Assembly (NCBI GenBank): GCA_964623625.1
Contig: CAZUUJ010000014.1
Span: forward strand, 1-64,000
Direction of reading: 5' to 3'
Source: CAZLGM01 sp964623625
GTDB lineage: Bacteria > Desulfobacterota > Desulfobulbia > Desulfobulbales > Desulfocapsaceae
Length of the DNA stretch: 64,000 nucleotides
The number at the start of each line of letters is the position of its first letter. The first letter of the stretch is position 1. This document shows positions 16,846-26,995 of the stretch, piece by piece. A model generated the notes under the pieces. It saw only the letters and a program-made list of their open reading frames with translations. It made no database searches and was not told where the DNA came from. The position numbers and the translations under genes are program-made.

Positions 16846-19266
16846 TTACTCATCTTTCTTTTCCGATTTGTCTTTTTCCTTCTGGCCAAATTTCCGGATA
16901 TCGGTGGCAAAACGATGAAGGGTTGACTCCACCAAACCGTTGATCGACCCCCCCGGATAGTTACCGCTGTCATCGGGGCTGCCCGCTTCAATTCCGGTCA
17001 GTAATTCAATGGCCTCATCGACTGTCGAAACCGCGTAAACACTAAAGTTTCCTTCTTTGATAGCGGCAACCACATCCTGTCTGAGCATCAGATGACGGAT
17101 GTTGGCCTTTGGAATAATTACTGCTTCCTCTCCGCTGTACTTGCGCTTTCTGCAGATATCGAAAAAACCCTCGATTTTCTCATTGACTCCGCCGATTGCC
17201 TGCACTTCTCCCTTCTGACTGATCGATCCGGTTATCCCCATACATTGCTTAATTGGGACATCGGCCAGTGACGATAGCAGAGTGCACAACTCGGCGCATG
17301 AAGCACTGTCACCGTCCACCCCACCGTAGGATTGCTCAAAAACAAGGCTGGCCTTGAGACCAAGGGGAATCTGTCTGGCGTAGCGTGAACTTAAAAAAGA
17401 ACTGAGGATCATCACTCCCTTGGAATGAATGGGCCCACCCAGATCAACCTCACGCTCGATATCAACAATCTCGCCTTTGCCGGGGCGAGTGAGTGCGGTA
17501 ATCCGGGTCGGCATACCGAACATGTCATCACCCAGTGAAATAATGGACAGACCGTTAATCTGCCCCACCTTTTCACCGGCTGTTTCTATGTTCTTTATCC
17601 CCTTTTCAATGGCCTCAAAAACCCGGTCCCTGATCCTGCCTCCTCTGCGCTTTCTGGCATTGATAGCCTCTTCGACCTCAGTTACTTCGATGTGGTTCTT
17701 GCCTTTTTTTTGTGCCAGATAATCGGCTTCGTGAACAAGATCGGAGAATTTTTCAATATGCAATGACAGTTTGTCTGAATCGCCCGCTTCTCTTGACCCC
17801 TGTTCGATCACTCTGGCAACGGCTGCTTTATGCAGTGGCAGCAGCTTCTTGTCTCTTGCAAGGTTAGCAAGCAGTTCGCCAAACAATCGCTGGCTGTCGG
17901 CGCTGCGGTCCATAGTCTGTTCAAAGTCCGCCTGAACCTTGAACAGCGAACTGAACTCGGGATCATAATAGTTCAGCAGATAATAGATATACGGTTCACC
18001 GACCAGCACCACTTTGACATCTAGCGGGATCGGTTCCGGCTCCAGTGAAGCGGTGCTCATCAAGCCAAGCAGTCGTTCAATGGGTTCAATGCGAATTATC
18101 TGGGATCTCAGCGTCCGCTTAAGCCCTTCGTAGGCGTATGGCTGCATCAGCAATCTTCTGGCATCGATAATGATATAGCCGCCATTGGCCCGGTGCAGCG
18201 AACCAGGTTTTATCAGGGTGAAATGGGTGGAAAGCACCCCCATCTTCACCTTATGTTCGATCCGGCCATGCAGGTTCTGAAAGGTGGGCATATCTTCATA
18301 GATCACCGGTGCTCCATTTTTTTCGTCGCTGACCAGCACATTCACCTCATATTGATCAAAGGTCGGCGCCTGTCTGGAAACAAGCGACATTATCGATTCT
18401 TTCTCACCTGGGGACTGATGAATGAAATCATCTACCCGCTCGGTAATCTCCTCTTCGACTTCTGACAGATATTCAGTTATATGGTGCTGACCGGCGTATT
18501 TTGATCGCAGGGTATTAATCATATAGGAAACGGAGAGTGTGGCTGTTTCTTTTTTAAGCTTTCTATGCAGTTTCTCCGCATCCCGTTTAATGATACTGAT
18601 CTTGTTGATGGCATCCTGAAGTTGGCGCTGATACTTCTCGATCAGCTTTTCAATCTTTTTACGCCGTTCTTCGGGCAGCTTTAAAAAGGCGTCGGTATCA
18701 AGGGGTTTGCCGTCATCGCCCATAGTGGTGAACAAAATACCCTGCTCGCTCTTGACCACCGCGATATTCTCGCTCTTGGCTTCCTTTTCAACTTCATTGT
18801 AGAGCTTATCGATTTTCTGGTTGGTAACGTTATTAATGGCGTTTGATCTGGCCCGATAATCCTCTCCTTCAAAAACTGCCGGGATGGTTGTTTTCAGCAT
18901 GTCGATCAGATCATGCATCTCCTTTTTAAATATCGTGCTCTCACTGGATGGGAAACGAAGGGCATACGGCTTGTGGGTGTCCCTGAAATTCTGCACGTAA
19001 CACCAATCAAAAGACTCGGGATCTTCCTTGGCCTTTTTATCTATAAAGGCCTGAATGACACTGTGTCGCCCCGTTCCCTGTGGTCCAACAACAAAAAGGT
19101 TAAAACCCCGGTGGCCGATACCGATACCAAAATCGACAGCCTCAAGCGCCCGTTCCTGACCGAGGAACATGGTTATGTCTTCGATTTCATCGGTAGAAGT
19201 GAAACCTAAGCTATCCGGGTCGCACTTGCGATAGGCTTCCTGGGGTGTAATTGTGTGGATGCTCAT
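16846..19266 (-). CDS. Lon-related ATP-dependent protease (LonC/YcbZ-like)
   Basis: 806 residues from the ATG at 19266, preceded by AAGGAAAAAA; an upstream in-frame codon at 19296 is less likely. Residues ~30-70 hold a P-loop-like GPQGTGRHS in which the usual Lys is Arg, as I recall for this Lon-like branch. A long coiled-coil insertion spans ~110-260 (EKEAKSENIAV, LIEKYQRQLQDAI), followed by the AAA body (GGYIIIDARRLL; LVGEPYIYYLL). The C-terminal Lon protease domain has catalytic Ser in GGVDGDSASCAEL and Lys in QAIGGVNEKIEGF. It is a cytosolic quality-control protease separate from classical Lon. Single gene. Confidence 0.92.
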   Translation of the reverse strand: MSIHTITPQEAYRKCDPDSLGFTSTDEIEDITMFLGQERALEAVDFGIGIGHRGFNLFVVGPQGTGRHSVIQAFIDKKAKEDPESFDWCYVQNFRDTHKPYALRFPSSESTIFKKEMHDLIDMLKTTIPAVFEGEDYRARSNAINNVTNQKIDKLYNEVEKEAKSENIAVVKSEQGILFTTMGDDGKPLDTDAFLKLPEERRKKIEKLIEKYQRQLQDAINKISIIKRDAEKLHRKLKKETATLSVSYMINTLRSKYAGQHHITEYLSEVEEEITERVDDFIHQSPGEKESIMSLVSRQAPTFDQYEVNVLVSDEKNGAPVIYEDMPTFQNLHGRIEHKVKMGVLSTHFTLIKPGSLHRANGGYIIIDARRLLMQPYAYEGLKRTLRSQIIRIEPIERLLGLMSTASLEPEPIPLDVKVVLVGEPYIYYLLNYYDPEFSSLFKVQADFEQTMDRSADSQRLFGELLANLARDKKLLPLHKAAVARVIEQGSREAGDSDKLSLHIEKFSDLVHEADYLAQKKGKNHIEVTEVEEAINARKRRGGRIRDRVFEAIEKGIKNIETAGEKVGQINGLSIISLGDDMFGMPTRITALTRPGKGEIVDIEREVDLGGPIHSKGVMILSSFLSSRYARQIPLGLKASLVFEQSYGGVDGDSASCAELCTLLSSLADVPIKQCMGITGSISQKGEVQAIGGVNEKIEGFFDICRKRKYSGEEAVIIPKANIRHLMLRQDVVAAIKEGNFSVYAVSTVDEAIELLTGIEAGSPDDSGNYPGGSINGLVESTLHRFATDIRKFGQKEKDKSEKKDE

Positions 19267-19850
19267 TTTTTTCCTTAATCCCTGATTCCGTACCAAGGGC
19301 AGTCTTTATATAATTTGCTGATATAACGGAATGTATCAGTTTTCAGGTACCCTATCGTTACTACTTTATTATACCTCCTTTTATGCGGTCTTATCCAGCA
19401 AATAAACGGGAGCGGAAAGCCAGAGGCTCCCAAGACGGTCAGCGGAAAACAACTGTTGCTAAAAATGATTGGTATGGGATATTGGTGAAACGTTTTCTGA
19501 TTACCGCTAAAGTTCAGCAAAAAAGGAATAACTTTCTGATTTCACCTTAAGATTCATGTGCTTACTGATAAACGTCCTCGCTCATTCTTCACTTGCGGGA
19601 TCGGAGTCTACGCTTACCTGTTTATCAGCCAGCGCCTGAATCCTTGGCCACAGCACAAAGTAATCTGGCAATAGTTCATCTTAATGTTGAGTTATGGTGG
19701 TAATCAGCATCCCATCCGGCGCGCCCGGTTAGGAATTAAAACTAACATTTACATGAAAACCAATATCTTGAGTTTTGTTGGTTAGAAGAATACCTATTCT
19801 CTGGACGACCAATCTTGTAAACGTATCAATCCGCTGGATAACCAAAGCCG
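19267..19850. other. 584-base divergent intergenic region
   Basis: Lies between the divergent Lon-like and rhomboid genes and must hold both promoters. I see no convincing gene or repeat. TGCTGGATAAGACCGC near 19390 and CGCTGGATAACC near 19832 are similar short strings, but I assign nothing to them. Confidence 0.4.
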
Positions 19851-20558
19851 ATGTTTCCACTACGCGACGAAAACCCTTCATCGACTTTTCCTGTCGTAAC
19901 CATAACCATTATTGTGCTTTGCGCTGTTGCCTGGATTTTAGTCCAGGGAATGGGTGAGACTCGCGCCTTTGCTGGATCTCTCTGCCATTTCGCGCTGATC
20001 CCCGGCAAGGTGTTTGGTCTGTTGCCTGCCGGTATCCATATCCCAATGAGTGAAACATTGACCTGCGTTGTTCAGAGTCAGGGCGGCATCTACACCATCA
20101 TCACCCATATGTTTCTCCATGGCGGCTGGTTTCACCTGATCGGCAACCTGTGGTTTCTCTGGGTATTTGGCGATAACATTGAGGATTCCATGGGCCACAT
20201 CCCCTTTCTTGTCTTCTATCTGATCTGCGGTATCGCCGCGGCCGCCGCCCAGGTAATTACCAATCCAGCCAGCGCGGTGCCGATGGTCGGCGCCTCCGGC
20301 GCCATCGGCGGCGTGATGGGTGCCTATGCCCGCCTCTATCCAAAAGCAAAAGTCTACACCCTGATTTTTCTCGGTTTCTTTATCACAATGGCCTCCATTC
20401 CAGCCGTCTTTATGCTTGGCTACTGGTTTATCATCCAGCTGATAGGCGGGTTGCCTGCCCTTCAATCATCAGGAGGAGGTGTTGCCTTCTGGGCCCACAT
20501 CGGAGGTTTTCTGACCGGTCTGCTGGTTGTCCCCCTTTTCCGCCGCCGCTCTGTCTGA
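19851..20558 (+). CDS. Rhomboid-family intramembrane serine protease
   Basis: 235 residues with six to seven membrane helices. Rhomboids cut other membrane proteins inside the bilayer. The catalytic Ser is in GASGAIGGVMGAY (after helix 3), the catalytic His in FWAHIGGFLTG (last helix), and the helix-2 motif HGGWFHLIGNLWFLWVFGDNIED is typical. The N-terminus FPLRDENPSSTFPVV is the common one for bacterial rhomboids. The stop codon is directly followed by a family B repeat end. Confidence 0.93.
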   Translation: MFPLRDENPSSTFPVVTITIIVLCAVAWILVQGMGETRAFAGSLCHFALIPGKVFGLLPAGIHIPMSETLTCVVQSQGGIYTIITHMFLHGGWFHLIGNLWFLWVFGDNIEDSMGHIPFLVFYLICGIAAAAAQVITNPASAVPMVGASGAIGGVMGAYARLYPKAKVYTLIFLGFFITMASIPAVFMLGYWFIIQLIGGLPALQSSGGGVAFWAHIGGFLTGLLVVPLFRRRSV

Positions 20559-20571
20559 CCTGAATCCGTGA
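20559..20571. repeat. Solo family B repeat end
   Basis: CCTGAATCCGTGA starts at the first base after the rhomboid stop codon. No matching opposite end is visible before the P-type ATPase stop at 20602, so it is a remnant. Confidence 0.5.
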
Positions 20572-20601
20572 CGGAGCTTGAGACATGCTTAGCGTTTAGG
20601 A

Positions 20602-23304
20602 TCAATTGGTAGATGGTCGCAGGGAAGCCAGAATCTGCCCGAGAATAAGCGGTAGAAAAGACATACCCAGGACAAGTGCCATTCCCACCATTCCCGGATG
20701 TTCGACTTTCAGGACCGTCGACAGCAGCGGCACATGGATGGTAAGCATAAGCAGACACGTGCATAACGCCAGAGCTCCCCAGATAAACGGATTTTTAACC
20801 ATCGCATTTTTTGTAAAACTGCTCCCCCTCTCCCTCATGTTAAACACGTGCCAGAGTTGAGCAAAGGCCAAGGTCAGAAAAGAGATGGTTATCGCTTCTT
20901 TTTCTGTCATATTGAGAACCTCCAAGGCAATGAAGAATGCCCCAAGTACGGCAATGGTAATCATCAACCCGTAACCGCTGACTTCAATCCAATGTTTTGG
21001 GGTCATAATCGGTTCATTTTTCGACCGGGGAGGGTTCTCCATGATCCTGGGATTTCCCTCGCCTGCTGCCAGGGCCAGCGCCGGAAAAACATCGGTGACA
21101 ATGTTTAAAAAGAGAATCTGCAGGGGAAGCAGAGGAAGGGGCAGGCCTAAGAAGGCGGCAAAGGAGACCGTCATGATTTCACTTAAATTACAGGAGAGCA
21201 GATATCGGACAAAAGCCCTGATATTCTTGAATATAATCCTTCCCTGTCTCACCGCGTGCACGATGGAGGAGAAGCTGTCGTCTTTTAGGATCATCTCGGC
21301 CGCCTCGCGAGCAACCTGAGTACCCCGCTTACCCATGGCAATACCGATATCCGCTTTTTTCAGGGCCGGGGCATCGTTGACACCATCACCGGTCATGGCT
21401 ACGATGGCGCCGCGCTCTCTGTGCAGTTCTATCAGGTCGAGCTTCTGGGCCGGACTGACCCGGGCAAAAAGCGATGCCGCAGCCAGCTTCTTTTTCTCTT
21501 CTTCGGTGTGCAATTCCATCTTTTTAAGATCGCTGCCATGAACAACCATGGCGTCTTCCTCATCGACCAGACCGACGGCACGACCAATGGCTCTTGCCGA
21601 AACCGGCTGATCTCCGGTAGCCATGATCACTCTGATACCGGCATCCTTACACTGTTTCAGAACCTCTTTCACATCTTCTCTTGGAGGATCCATCAGGCCG
21701 ACCAGACCGACCAGCTTCAGATCCGAATACGGTTCCTCATCCAATGAGGTCACCTCTTTCTCAGCAAAGGCTAAAACCCGCAATCCCCGCGCGGCCATCT
21801 CCTCGTTATCTGTTGTCCATTTTTGTCGATCCTTATCGGACATCTTCTGCCAGTCCCCATCCGCAAACATACCGAGGCAACTCTCCAGCACTCCTTCAGG
21901 GGCCCCTTTAACTGCAACACGGTATCCTGAATCGATTCGATGATAGGTCGCCATCATTTTGATTTCCGAATCAAAGGCAACCTCTTTCTCCTCCGGAAAG
22001 CTGGAAGAAATTCCTTTTCGGATGACACCGGCAGCAGCACCCATAGAAAGCAAGGCAATTTCCAATGGATCGCCGACCGACCTCTTATGCGCTCCACCCG
22101 ATCCCTCACCCAGTTCGGCATTGTTACACAAGACACTCAGTTCAATTGCCTTCTGTAAAACCTTTGATTGGTCAGTCGAAAGCGGTTCTCCATCTGTTGA
22201 TACAAAGACTCGACTCGACTCAGCCTGTTCGTCGATATTGACTGCTGTTTGTGCAAAACAGAATTCCACGGCTGTCAGACGGTTCTCGGTTAAGGTCCCG
22301 GTTTTATCGGTACAGATGATGCTGGTGGCTCCCAGGGTCTCGACAGCTGACAACTCCTTGATCAGAGCATTGCGCCTTGCCATTCGCCACACACCCCTGG
22401 CAAGAGCAATGGTGGCAACAATGGGAAGCCCTTCTGGAATAGATGCCACGGCCAGGGCGATACCCGTTTCGATCATCAGCAACATATCCTTTCCGGACAT
22501 AATGCCAGCCACCGAAACCATGGCGGCCAATCCCAGGCTGACCCAGATCAGCCAGTTACCCAATTGATTCAACCGCTTTTCTAAAGGCGTATCCTCTTCC
22601 AGGGTCTCCTCCACCAGAGAAGATATCTTGCCCAGTTCTGTTCCCATCCCGGTTGCAACAACCACCGCCTCTCCTGCCCCTCTGGTAAGGGCCGTACCTT
22701 TAAAGAGCATATTGGCTCTGTCTGCAAGCAATGTTTCAGCAGGTAATTTTTCTATATCCTTGCTTACTGGAAGCGATTCACCGGTCAGTACAGATTCATT
22801 GGACTGCAATTTTGAACCGCTGATAATCCGCAAATCGGCGGTCACAATATCTCCACCCTCCAGGATAACGATATCACCAACAACCAATGCCTTTGCCGGA
22901 ATCACACTCTCTTTGCCATTACGTCGGACCCGGGAACTGACAGACCCGAGTTTTCTCAGGGCCTCAATGGAACGTGCTCCTTTGAGTTCGGTAACAAAGC
23001 CGATTACCGCATTAATAACTATAACAACTGCAATGGCAAACCCCTCTACATGATCTCCAAAAATGAATGAGACCAGGGCCGCGGTAACCAGGAAGAAAAC
23101 GATGAGATTCTTAAATTGATTAATAAGAATAGTAAGAGCGCTCTTAGGCTTTACTTCTTTCAACATATTGGCGCCGTAGAGCTGACGGTTTTTACGAATC
23201 TGCAGACGAGACAAGCCCTTTTGCGGATTGACGTTGATACGTTCTGTTATTTCCGACGGCTCAAGAGACCAGGGATCTGAGGACAGCGTTGCTTTGGGTT
23301 TCAT
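20602..23304 (-). CDS. P-type cation ATPase, type IIA (Ca2+-ATPase-like)
   Basis: 900 residues. It pumps cations, probably Ca2+, out of the cytosol. Seen: actuator TGES (VLTGESLPV), phosphorylation site CTDKTGTLTEN, hinge MTGDGVNDAPALKKADIGIAMG, and ten hydrophobic helices. Ion-site residues match the SERCA type: IPEGLP in helix 4 and N..TD in NIVTDVFPALALAAGEG of helix 6. This favours calcium over Na/K. It begins 6 bases after the patatin gene on the same strand, so the pair form an operon. Confidence 0.92.
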   Translation of the reverse strand: MKPKATLSSDPWSLEPSEITERINVNPQKGLSRLQIRKNRQLYGANMLKEVKPKSALTILINQFKNLIVFFLVTAALVSFIFGDHVEGFAIAVVIVINAVIGFVTELKGARSIEALRKLGSVSSRVRRNGKESVIPAKALVVGDIVILEGGDIVTADLRIISGSKLQSNESVLTGESLPVSKDIEKLPAETLLADRANMLFKGTALTRGAGEAVVVATGMGTELGKISSLVEETLEEDTPLEKRLNQLGNWLIWVSLGLAAMVSVAGIMSGKDMLLMIETGIALAVASIPEGLPIVATIALARGVWRMARRNALIKELSAVETLGATSIICTDKTGTLTENRLTAVEFCFAQTAVNIDEQAESSRVFVSTDGEPLSTDQSKVLQKAIELSVLCNNAELGEGSGGAHKRSVGDPLEIALLSMGAAAGVIRKGISSSFPEEKEVAFDSEIKMMATYHRIDSGYRVAVKGAPEGVLESCLGMFADGDWQKMSDKDRQKWTTDNEEMAARGLRVLAFAEKEVTSLDEEPYSDLKLVGLVGLMDPPREDVKEVLKQCKDAGIRVIMATGDQPVSARAIGRAVGLVDEEDAMVVHGSDLKKMELHTEEEKKKLAAASLFARVSPAQKLDLIELHRERGAIVAMTGDGVNDAPALKKADIGIAMGKRGTQVAREAAEMILKDDSFSSIVHAVRQGRIIFKNIRAFVRYLLSCNLSEIMTVSFAAFLGLPLPLLPLQILFLNIVTDVFPALALAAGEGNPRIMENPPRSKNEPIMTPKHWIEVSGYGLMITIAVLGAFFIALEVLNMTEKEAITISFLTLAFAQLWHVFNMRERGSSFTKNAMVKNPFIWGALALCTCLLMLTIHVPLLSTVLKVEHPGMVGMALVLGMSFLPLILGQILASLRPSTN

Positions 23305-23310
23305 AGATTA

Positions 23311-24210
23311 TCAGTTCTCTTCCAACAGGTTTTTCAGTTGAGTTTTATTTTTTTCCATTTTTTGATATCCAAAGGAAATCAGCTCTCTGCTTCGGTCAAA
23401 ATCGAGTGTTCCGCATATATTTCTAGGTATATCGATAACCAGATCCGGTGGATAAGCCGCAAGTTTCTGACGGGCAATGGAACCTTGCATGGCTTCAAAC
23501 GACTGACTGGCTATATAGTACATTGACCAGTCGCCGAAATTCTTCTTCATATCCGTTCCTGGCAGATTGTCAAAAAACTGTTTGATCTTCTCTTTAAACG
23601 GGAAAAAAGGTGATTCGTCAACGACCTCTTTGGTCATAATATGCTCTTCGGCAGCAGGCTGTCCATTCAGGTTAACGGCAATAGTAACATCTGTATGGTC
23701 CTGAAAAGTTGGGGCAATGGGAACAGGGTTTAACACACCGCCATCGATAAGATTGGTCCCCAGGTAGTTGAAAGGAGTCAATAAAAAGGGCAGAGATATG
23801 GAAGCCCGAATCGCATCAAAAAGGCTGCCCTTGGTTATCCACACCTCCCGTTCCTGGTCGATGTCGGAAGCCACTGCCGTAAAGGTGATCGGCAGAGTCT
23901 CAATCTGTCTTTCTCCAACAAGCTCCTTTAAGGCATCGATAATCTTCTCACCTTTTAAAAAACCTTCTTTTGCCAAAGTGAAATCCATAAAGGTCAGAAT
24001 ATCGAATTTGGAGATCGACAGCACCCATTGCTCAAAATCCGACAACTTCCCTGCTCCGTAAACACCGCCAACAAGGGCGCCAATCGAACTGCCGGAGATC
24101 GATTCGATAGAAAAGGAGTTTTCTTCGAGCCATTTGATAACCCCGATATGAGCCAGCCCACGGGCGCCGCCTGAGCCGAGAACAAGGGAAACGCTGTTTG
24201 CAGTTTTCAC
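23311..24210 (-). CDS. Patatin-like phospholipase (RssA/YlbK type)
   Basis: 299 residues. A lipid acyl hydrolase with a Ser-Asp dyad. The oxyanion loop is GSGGARGLAHIG near residue 12, the nucleophile elbow is GSSIGAL with Ser near residue 41, and the catalytic Asp lies in LIDGGVLNPVP. It lies first in a two-gene unit with the Ca2+-ATPase. It also borders the acyl biosynthesis locus (divergent, 234 bases away), but nothing shows that it belongs to it. Confidence 0.9.
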   Translation of the reverse strand: MKTANSVSLVLGSGGARGLAHIGVIKWLEENSFSIESISGSSIGALVGGVYGAGKLSDFEQWVLSISKFDILTFMDFTLAKEGFLKGEKIIDALKELVGERQIETLPITFTAVASDIDQEREVWITKGSLFDAIRASISLPFLLTPFNYLGTNLIDGGVLNPVPIAPTFQDHTDVTIAVNLNGQPAAEEHIMTKEVVDESPFFPFKEKIKQFFDNLPGTDMKKNFGDWSMYYIASQSFEAMQGSIARQKLAAYPPDLVIDIPRNICGTLDFDRSRELISFGYQKMEKNKTQLKNLLEEN

Positions 24211-24444
24211 GGATGTCTCATTATAGAGTGAATTTCAACTATTATCACAACATTATCACAACGTAACAGTAATGTACTACCGTATTCCCATCCAATCAAG
24301 CCCGAGATGAGATCAACTTAGCTGTTTAACGTTAAAGGAAAATACCCATAGACATGAAAGAAGAGATGTGTAATTATTCCATCTTTTCAGTACGATTGGC
24401 CGAATTTTAAATTCATTCAATTAGGGCTGAAAATCTATTGAATT

Positions 24445-26004
24445 ATGTCTGTCACCATGAAACGGCAACAACATCGATATTCCCTTCTCTTAATTAATCC
24501 TAAAAGAAAACTGCGTTACCTCTGGGATTTTAAAGAGCTGTGTGAGGTCATGGGGAAAAAAACCCCGGTCCCACCTCTGTCGCTGCCCACCGTTGCCGCA
24601 CTCACTCCCTCCCAATACGATATCAGGATTATCGATGAAGAGATTGAACAGATCGATTTCTCACTGAGACCCGATATCGTCGGCATCACTGCCCTTGGCA
24701 ACACGGTCAAACGTGCCTATGAAATCGGTGATTTATTCAGAGAGCAGGGGGTGACCGTTGTCATGGGCGGCCCCCAGATCAGTTTTAATGTAAGCGAAAG
24801 TCTGGAGCACGCGGACTCCATCGTCATCGGTGAGGCGGAAGGAGCCTGGCAGGACCTACTGGACGATTTTGAACAGGGTACAATCCAGCCCCGCTATAAG
24901 AGCAAAAGACCCTGCGAATATAGAATCAGCCCCCTTCCCCGCTGGGACCTGATCCAAACCGATGCGATCATGGCCATGCCGGTCCAGGTCTCAAGGGGCT
25001 GTCCGTATAAGTGTGAATTCTGCGTCGTTCGCAATATGTTGGGCAGGCGACATCGTTATCGCAATATCGATAATGTGATCGATGAGATCAAAGCTCTACC
25101 CAAACGGCAGTTAACCTTTGCCGATGATAACCTGACCGCCGACAAAAAATACGCCCACGAGCTGATGAACAGGCTGCGCCCTTTAAAGGTTTCCTGGATG
25201 TGTCAGGCAAGCCTGGATCTGTGCGAAGACCCTGAGCTGCTGGCCAAAATGGCCCGGGCCGGCTGCACCTCCATCCTGCTCGGCATCGAATCACTGGATG
25301 ATGCAGCTCTGAAAGAGGCAGGAAAACATCAGAACAACATCGAGAAATACGAAAAAGGGATACAAACCATTCACAATCATGGCATCCATGCGATCGGCTC
25401 ATTTATTGTGGGCTTTGACACCGACAATCTTGATGCCTTTGACAAGATTTTTGATTTTACCCTGAAAACGGGAATTACTATGGTCACGCTCAATGTCCTG
25501 AGCGCCTATCCCGGAACGGATCTGTATGAACGTATGAAAGCGGATGGCCGGATAAGCAATCTCGATACCGATATGCTGGGGATTTACCCGACTATGCGGT
25601 ACAACCTGGTCTCCCAGAGCGATATGTTCTCGAAATTCTTTACCATATTAGAAAAGATGTATTCCTACGAGGTGACTCTGAAAAAAGCCCGCAACATTTT
25701 AGCAAACGGCAGGTTCACCCACTACAACGAAGCGGATATCGGTGCGCTCGACAAGCTGCGGTCCATGGCCTATCTGTTTCGCCAATACCTTATTACTGAT
25801 AATACGGCTAAACGTGAGATGTTTCGGTTCTTATTCTCCCTCGCCCGAAAGGGCACCATTAATATGGGCAATGTGGTCGAGTATCTGCTGCTCCTGGCTT
25901 CTTTCAACGGCTACCTGGACACCACCCGTGAACATCGTGCCGAGATTCTAAGAATAATCAAAAAAAATGATCCAGGACCATTGATGGCTACAGACAAGAA
26001 TTAA
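24445..26004 (+). CDS. Cobalamin-binding radical SAM enzyme 1
   Basis: 519 residues. The N-terminal ~140 residues form a B12-binding-like Rossmann domain (DIVGITALGNTVKRAYEIGD; VVMGGPQISF). The [4Fe-4S]/SAM site is C186-x3-C190-x2-C193 in SRGCPYKCEFC. The C-terminal ~150 residues are helical and resemble the tail of hopanoid/BchE-like class B radical SAM proteins (DUF4070-like). Members methylate unactivated carbons or rearrange or cyclise rings. It opens the plus-strand half of the locus, 148 bases before an ACP gene. Substrate unknown; an ACP-bound or free acyl chain is my inference. Confidence 0.87.
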   Translation: MSVTMKRQQHRYSLLLINPKRKLRYLWDFKELCEVMGKKTPVPPLSLPTVAALTPSQYDIRIIDEEIEQIDFSLRPDIVGITALGNTVKRAYEIGDLFREQGVTVVMGGPQISFNVSESLEHADSIVIGEAEGAWQDLLDDFEQGTIQPRYKSKRPCEYRISPLPRWDLIQTDAIMAMPVQVSRGCPYKCEFCVVRNMLGRRHRYRNIDNVIDEIKALPKRQLTFADDNLTADKKYAHELMNRLRPLKVSWMCQASLDLCEDPELLAKMARAGCTSILLGIESLDDAALKEAGKHQNNIEKYEKGIQTIHNHGIHAIGSFIVGFDTDNLDAFDKIFDFTLKTGITMVTLNVLSAYPGTDLYERMKADGRISNLDTDMLGIYPTMRYNLVSQSDMFSKFFTILEKMYSYEVTLKKARNILANGRFTHYNEADIGALDKLRSMAYLFRQYLITDNTAKREMFRFLFSLARKGTINMGNVVEYLLLLASFNGYLDTTREHRAEILRIIKKNDPGPLMATDKN

Positions 26005-26151
26005 GTCGACAATCATTATTGATAAAAGCTATTACTCTTGATATGATGGTTTGCCTTTGCGGACAAGGGCAGTGTATTGGTTTTCAGTAAATAATACTCA
26101 GACAAATCGGCTGAGTCTCAACTATCCAATAGAGGGTGACAACTATCAGGA

Positions 26152-26460
26152 ATGAAACAGATAACCTCTGACATGGAAACGGAAATCAGAGATATGGTAT
26201 TCGACTATTTCTCTGAAGAATGTGATATCGACAAGCAAGAGTTGGGTGACGACACCGACATCATTGAGGAGCTTGAGGGCGATTCATTGATGCTGCTCTC
26301 TCTTCTTGAGCTTGTCCGAAAAAAATACGACCTCACCATTGAACTGAGAACCCTGGGCCGGCACCTCATGGAAAAACCGGCCCACACCCTCGGGCAGGTC
26401 ATCCTTTTAACCAAAGCGATTATTCAACACGGTAACAATATCGTTAATGTGGAGCTTTAG
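26152..26460 (+). CDS. Acyl carrier protein 1
   Basis: 102 residues, slightly longer than FabC-type ACP. It would hold the growing chain on phosphopantetheine at S45 in EGDSLMLLSLLE; acidic helices lie either side (TDIIEELEGDS). The sequence is far from housekeeping ACP, which has DSLDTVE. The neighbouring holo-ACP synthase is presumably dedicated to it. The start could also be the ATG at 26173. Confidence 0.85.
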   Translation: MKQITSDMETEIRDMVFDYFSEECDIDKQELGDDTDIIEELEGDSLMLLSLLELVRKKYDLTIELRTLGRHLMEKPAHTLGQVILLTKAIIQHGNNIVNVEL

Positions 26461-26584
26461 GATCCCACCCCAGGTTATCTCTCTCACAACTGGTTTGAAA
26501 ACAACCACTGTTTTTAAACTATTGGAGTCCTTACCCATATTTACGTTTTCCTGCCCGTCCCGGTAGCCGGATATACTGCCCGCC

Positions 26585-26995
26585 GTGTTGTCAACAACCA
26601 CCCACATAACCTTTCGATCGAGACATCCCTTGATCGGTTGCGGTATTGACGCCGAAAGTATCTCAAGATTTGCTTCCTACTCCTGCGCGGTGAACCCACT
26701 GCCCATGGTCTTTTCCGAAAAGGAACTCGAACATATAAAAACCCTTGACGACCAGCCCCTTGGTTTCTGTGCCTCGTTTTGCTGTAAAGAAGCATTTTCC
26801 AAGGCTGTAGGTGTGCCAATCAATTTCACCGAATGCGAACTGTTTTACAATCCAGCCAAATCCTTTTTTCAACCGAATATCTCCTGTTCCACCGATAATC
26901 TGCCGGGGTTCAACGATTGCAGCATCCGGTTTTTTCACCCTCAAGCGGATGAGTTGGTAGCAGCCCTGTTTCTCTATGGAGCACGCGGCCAATGA
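26585..26995 (+). CDS. Holo-ACP synthase (AcpS-like PPTase) 1
   Basis: 136 residues. It transfers phosphopantetheine from CoA to the ACP serine. AcpS motifs are present: GCGIDAESISRF with the Mg-binding Asp, VFSEKELEHI, and SFCCKEAFSKAVG with the catalytic Glu-Ala-Phe-x-K pattern. The start is a GTG at 26585 with poor ribosome site, so the real start may differ. The stop overlaps the next start by 4 bases. A dedicated PPTase within a locus usually marks secondary or specialised acyl biosynthesis. Confidence 0.83.
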   Translation: MLSTTTHITFRSRHPLIGCGIDAESISRFASYSCAVNPLPMVFSEKELEHIKTLDDQPLGFCASFCCKEAFSKAVGVPINFTECELFYNPAKSFFQPNISCSTDNLPGFNDCSIRFFHPQADELVAALFLYGARGQ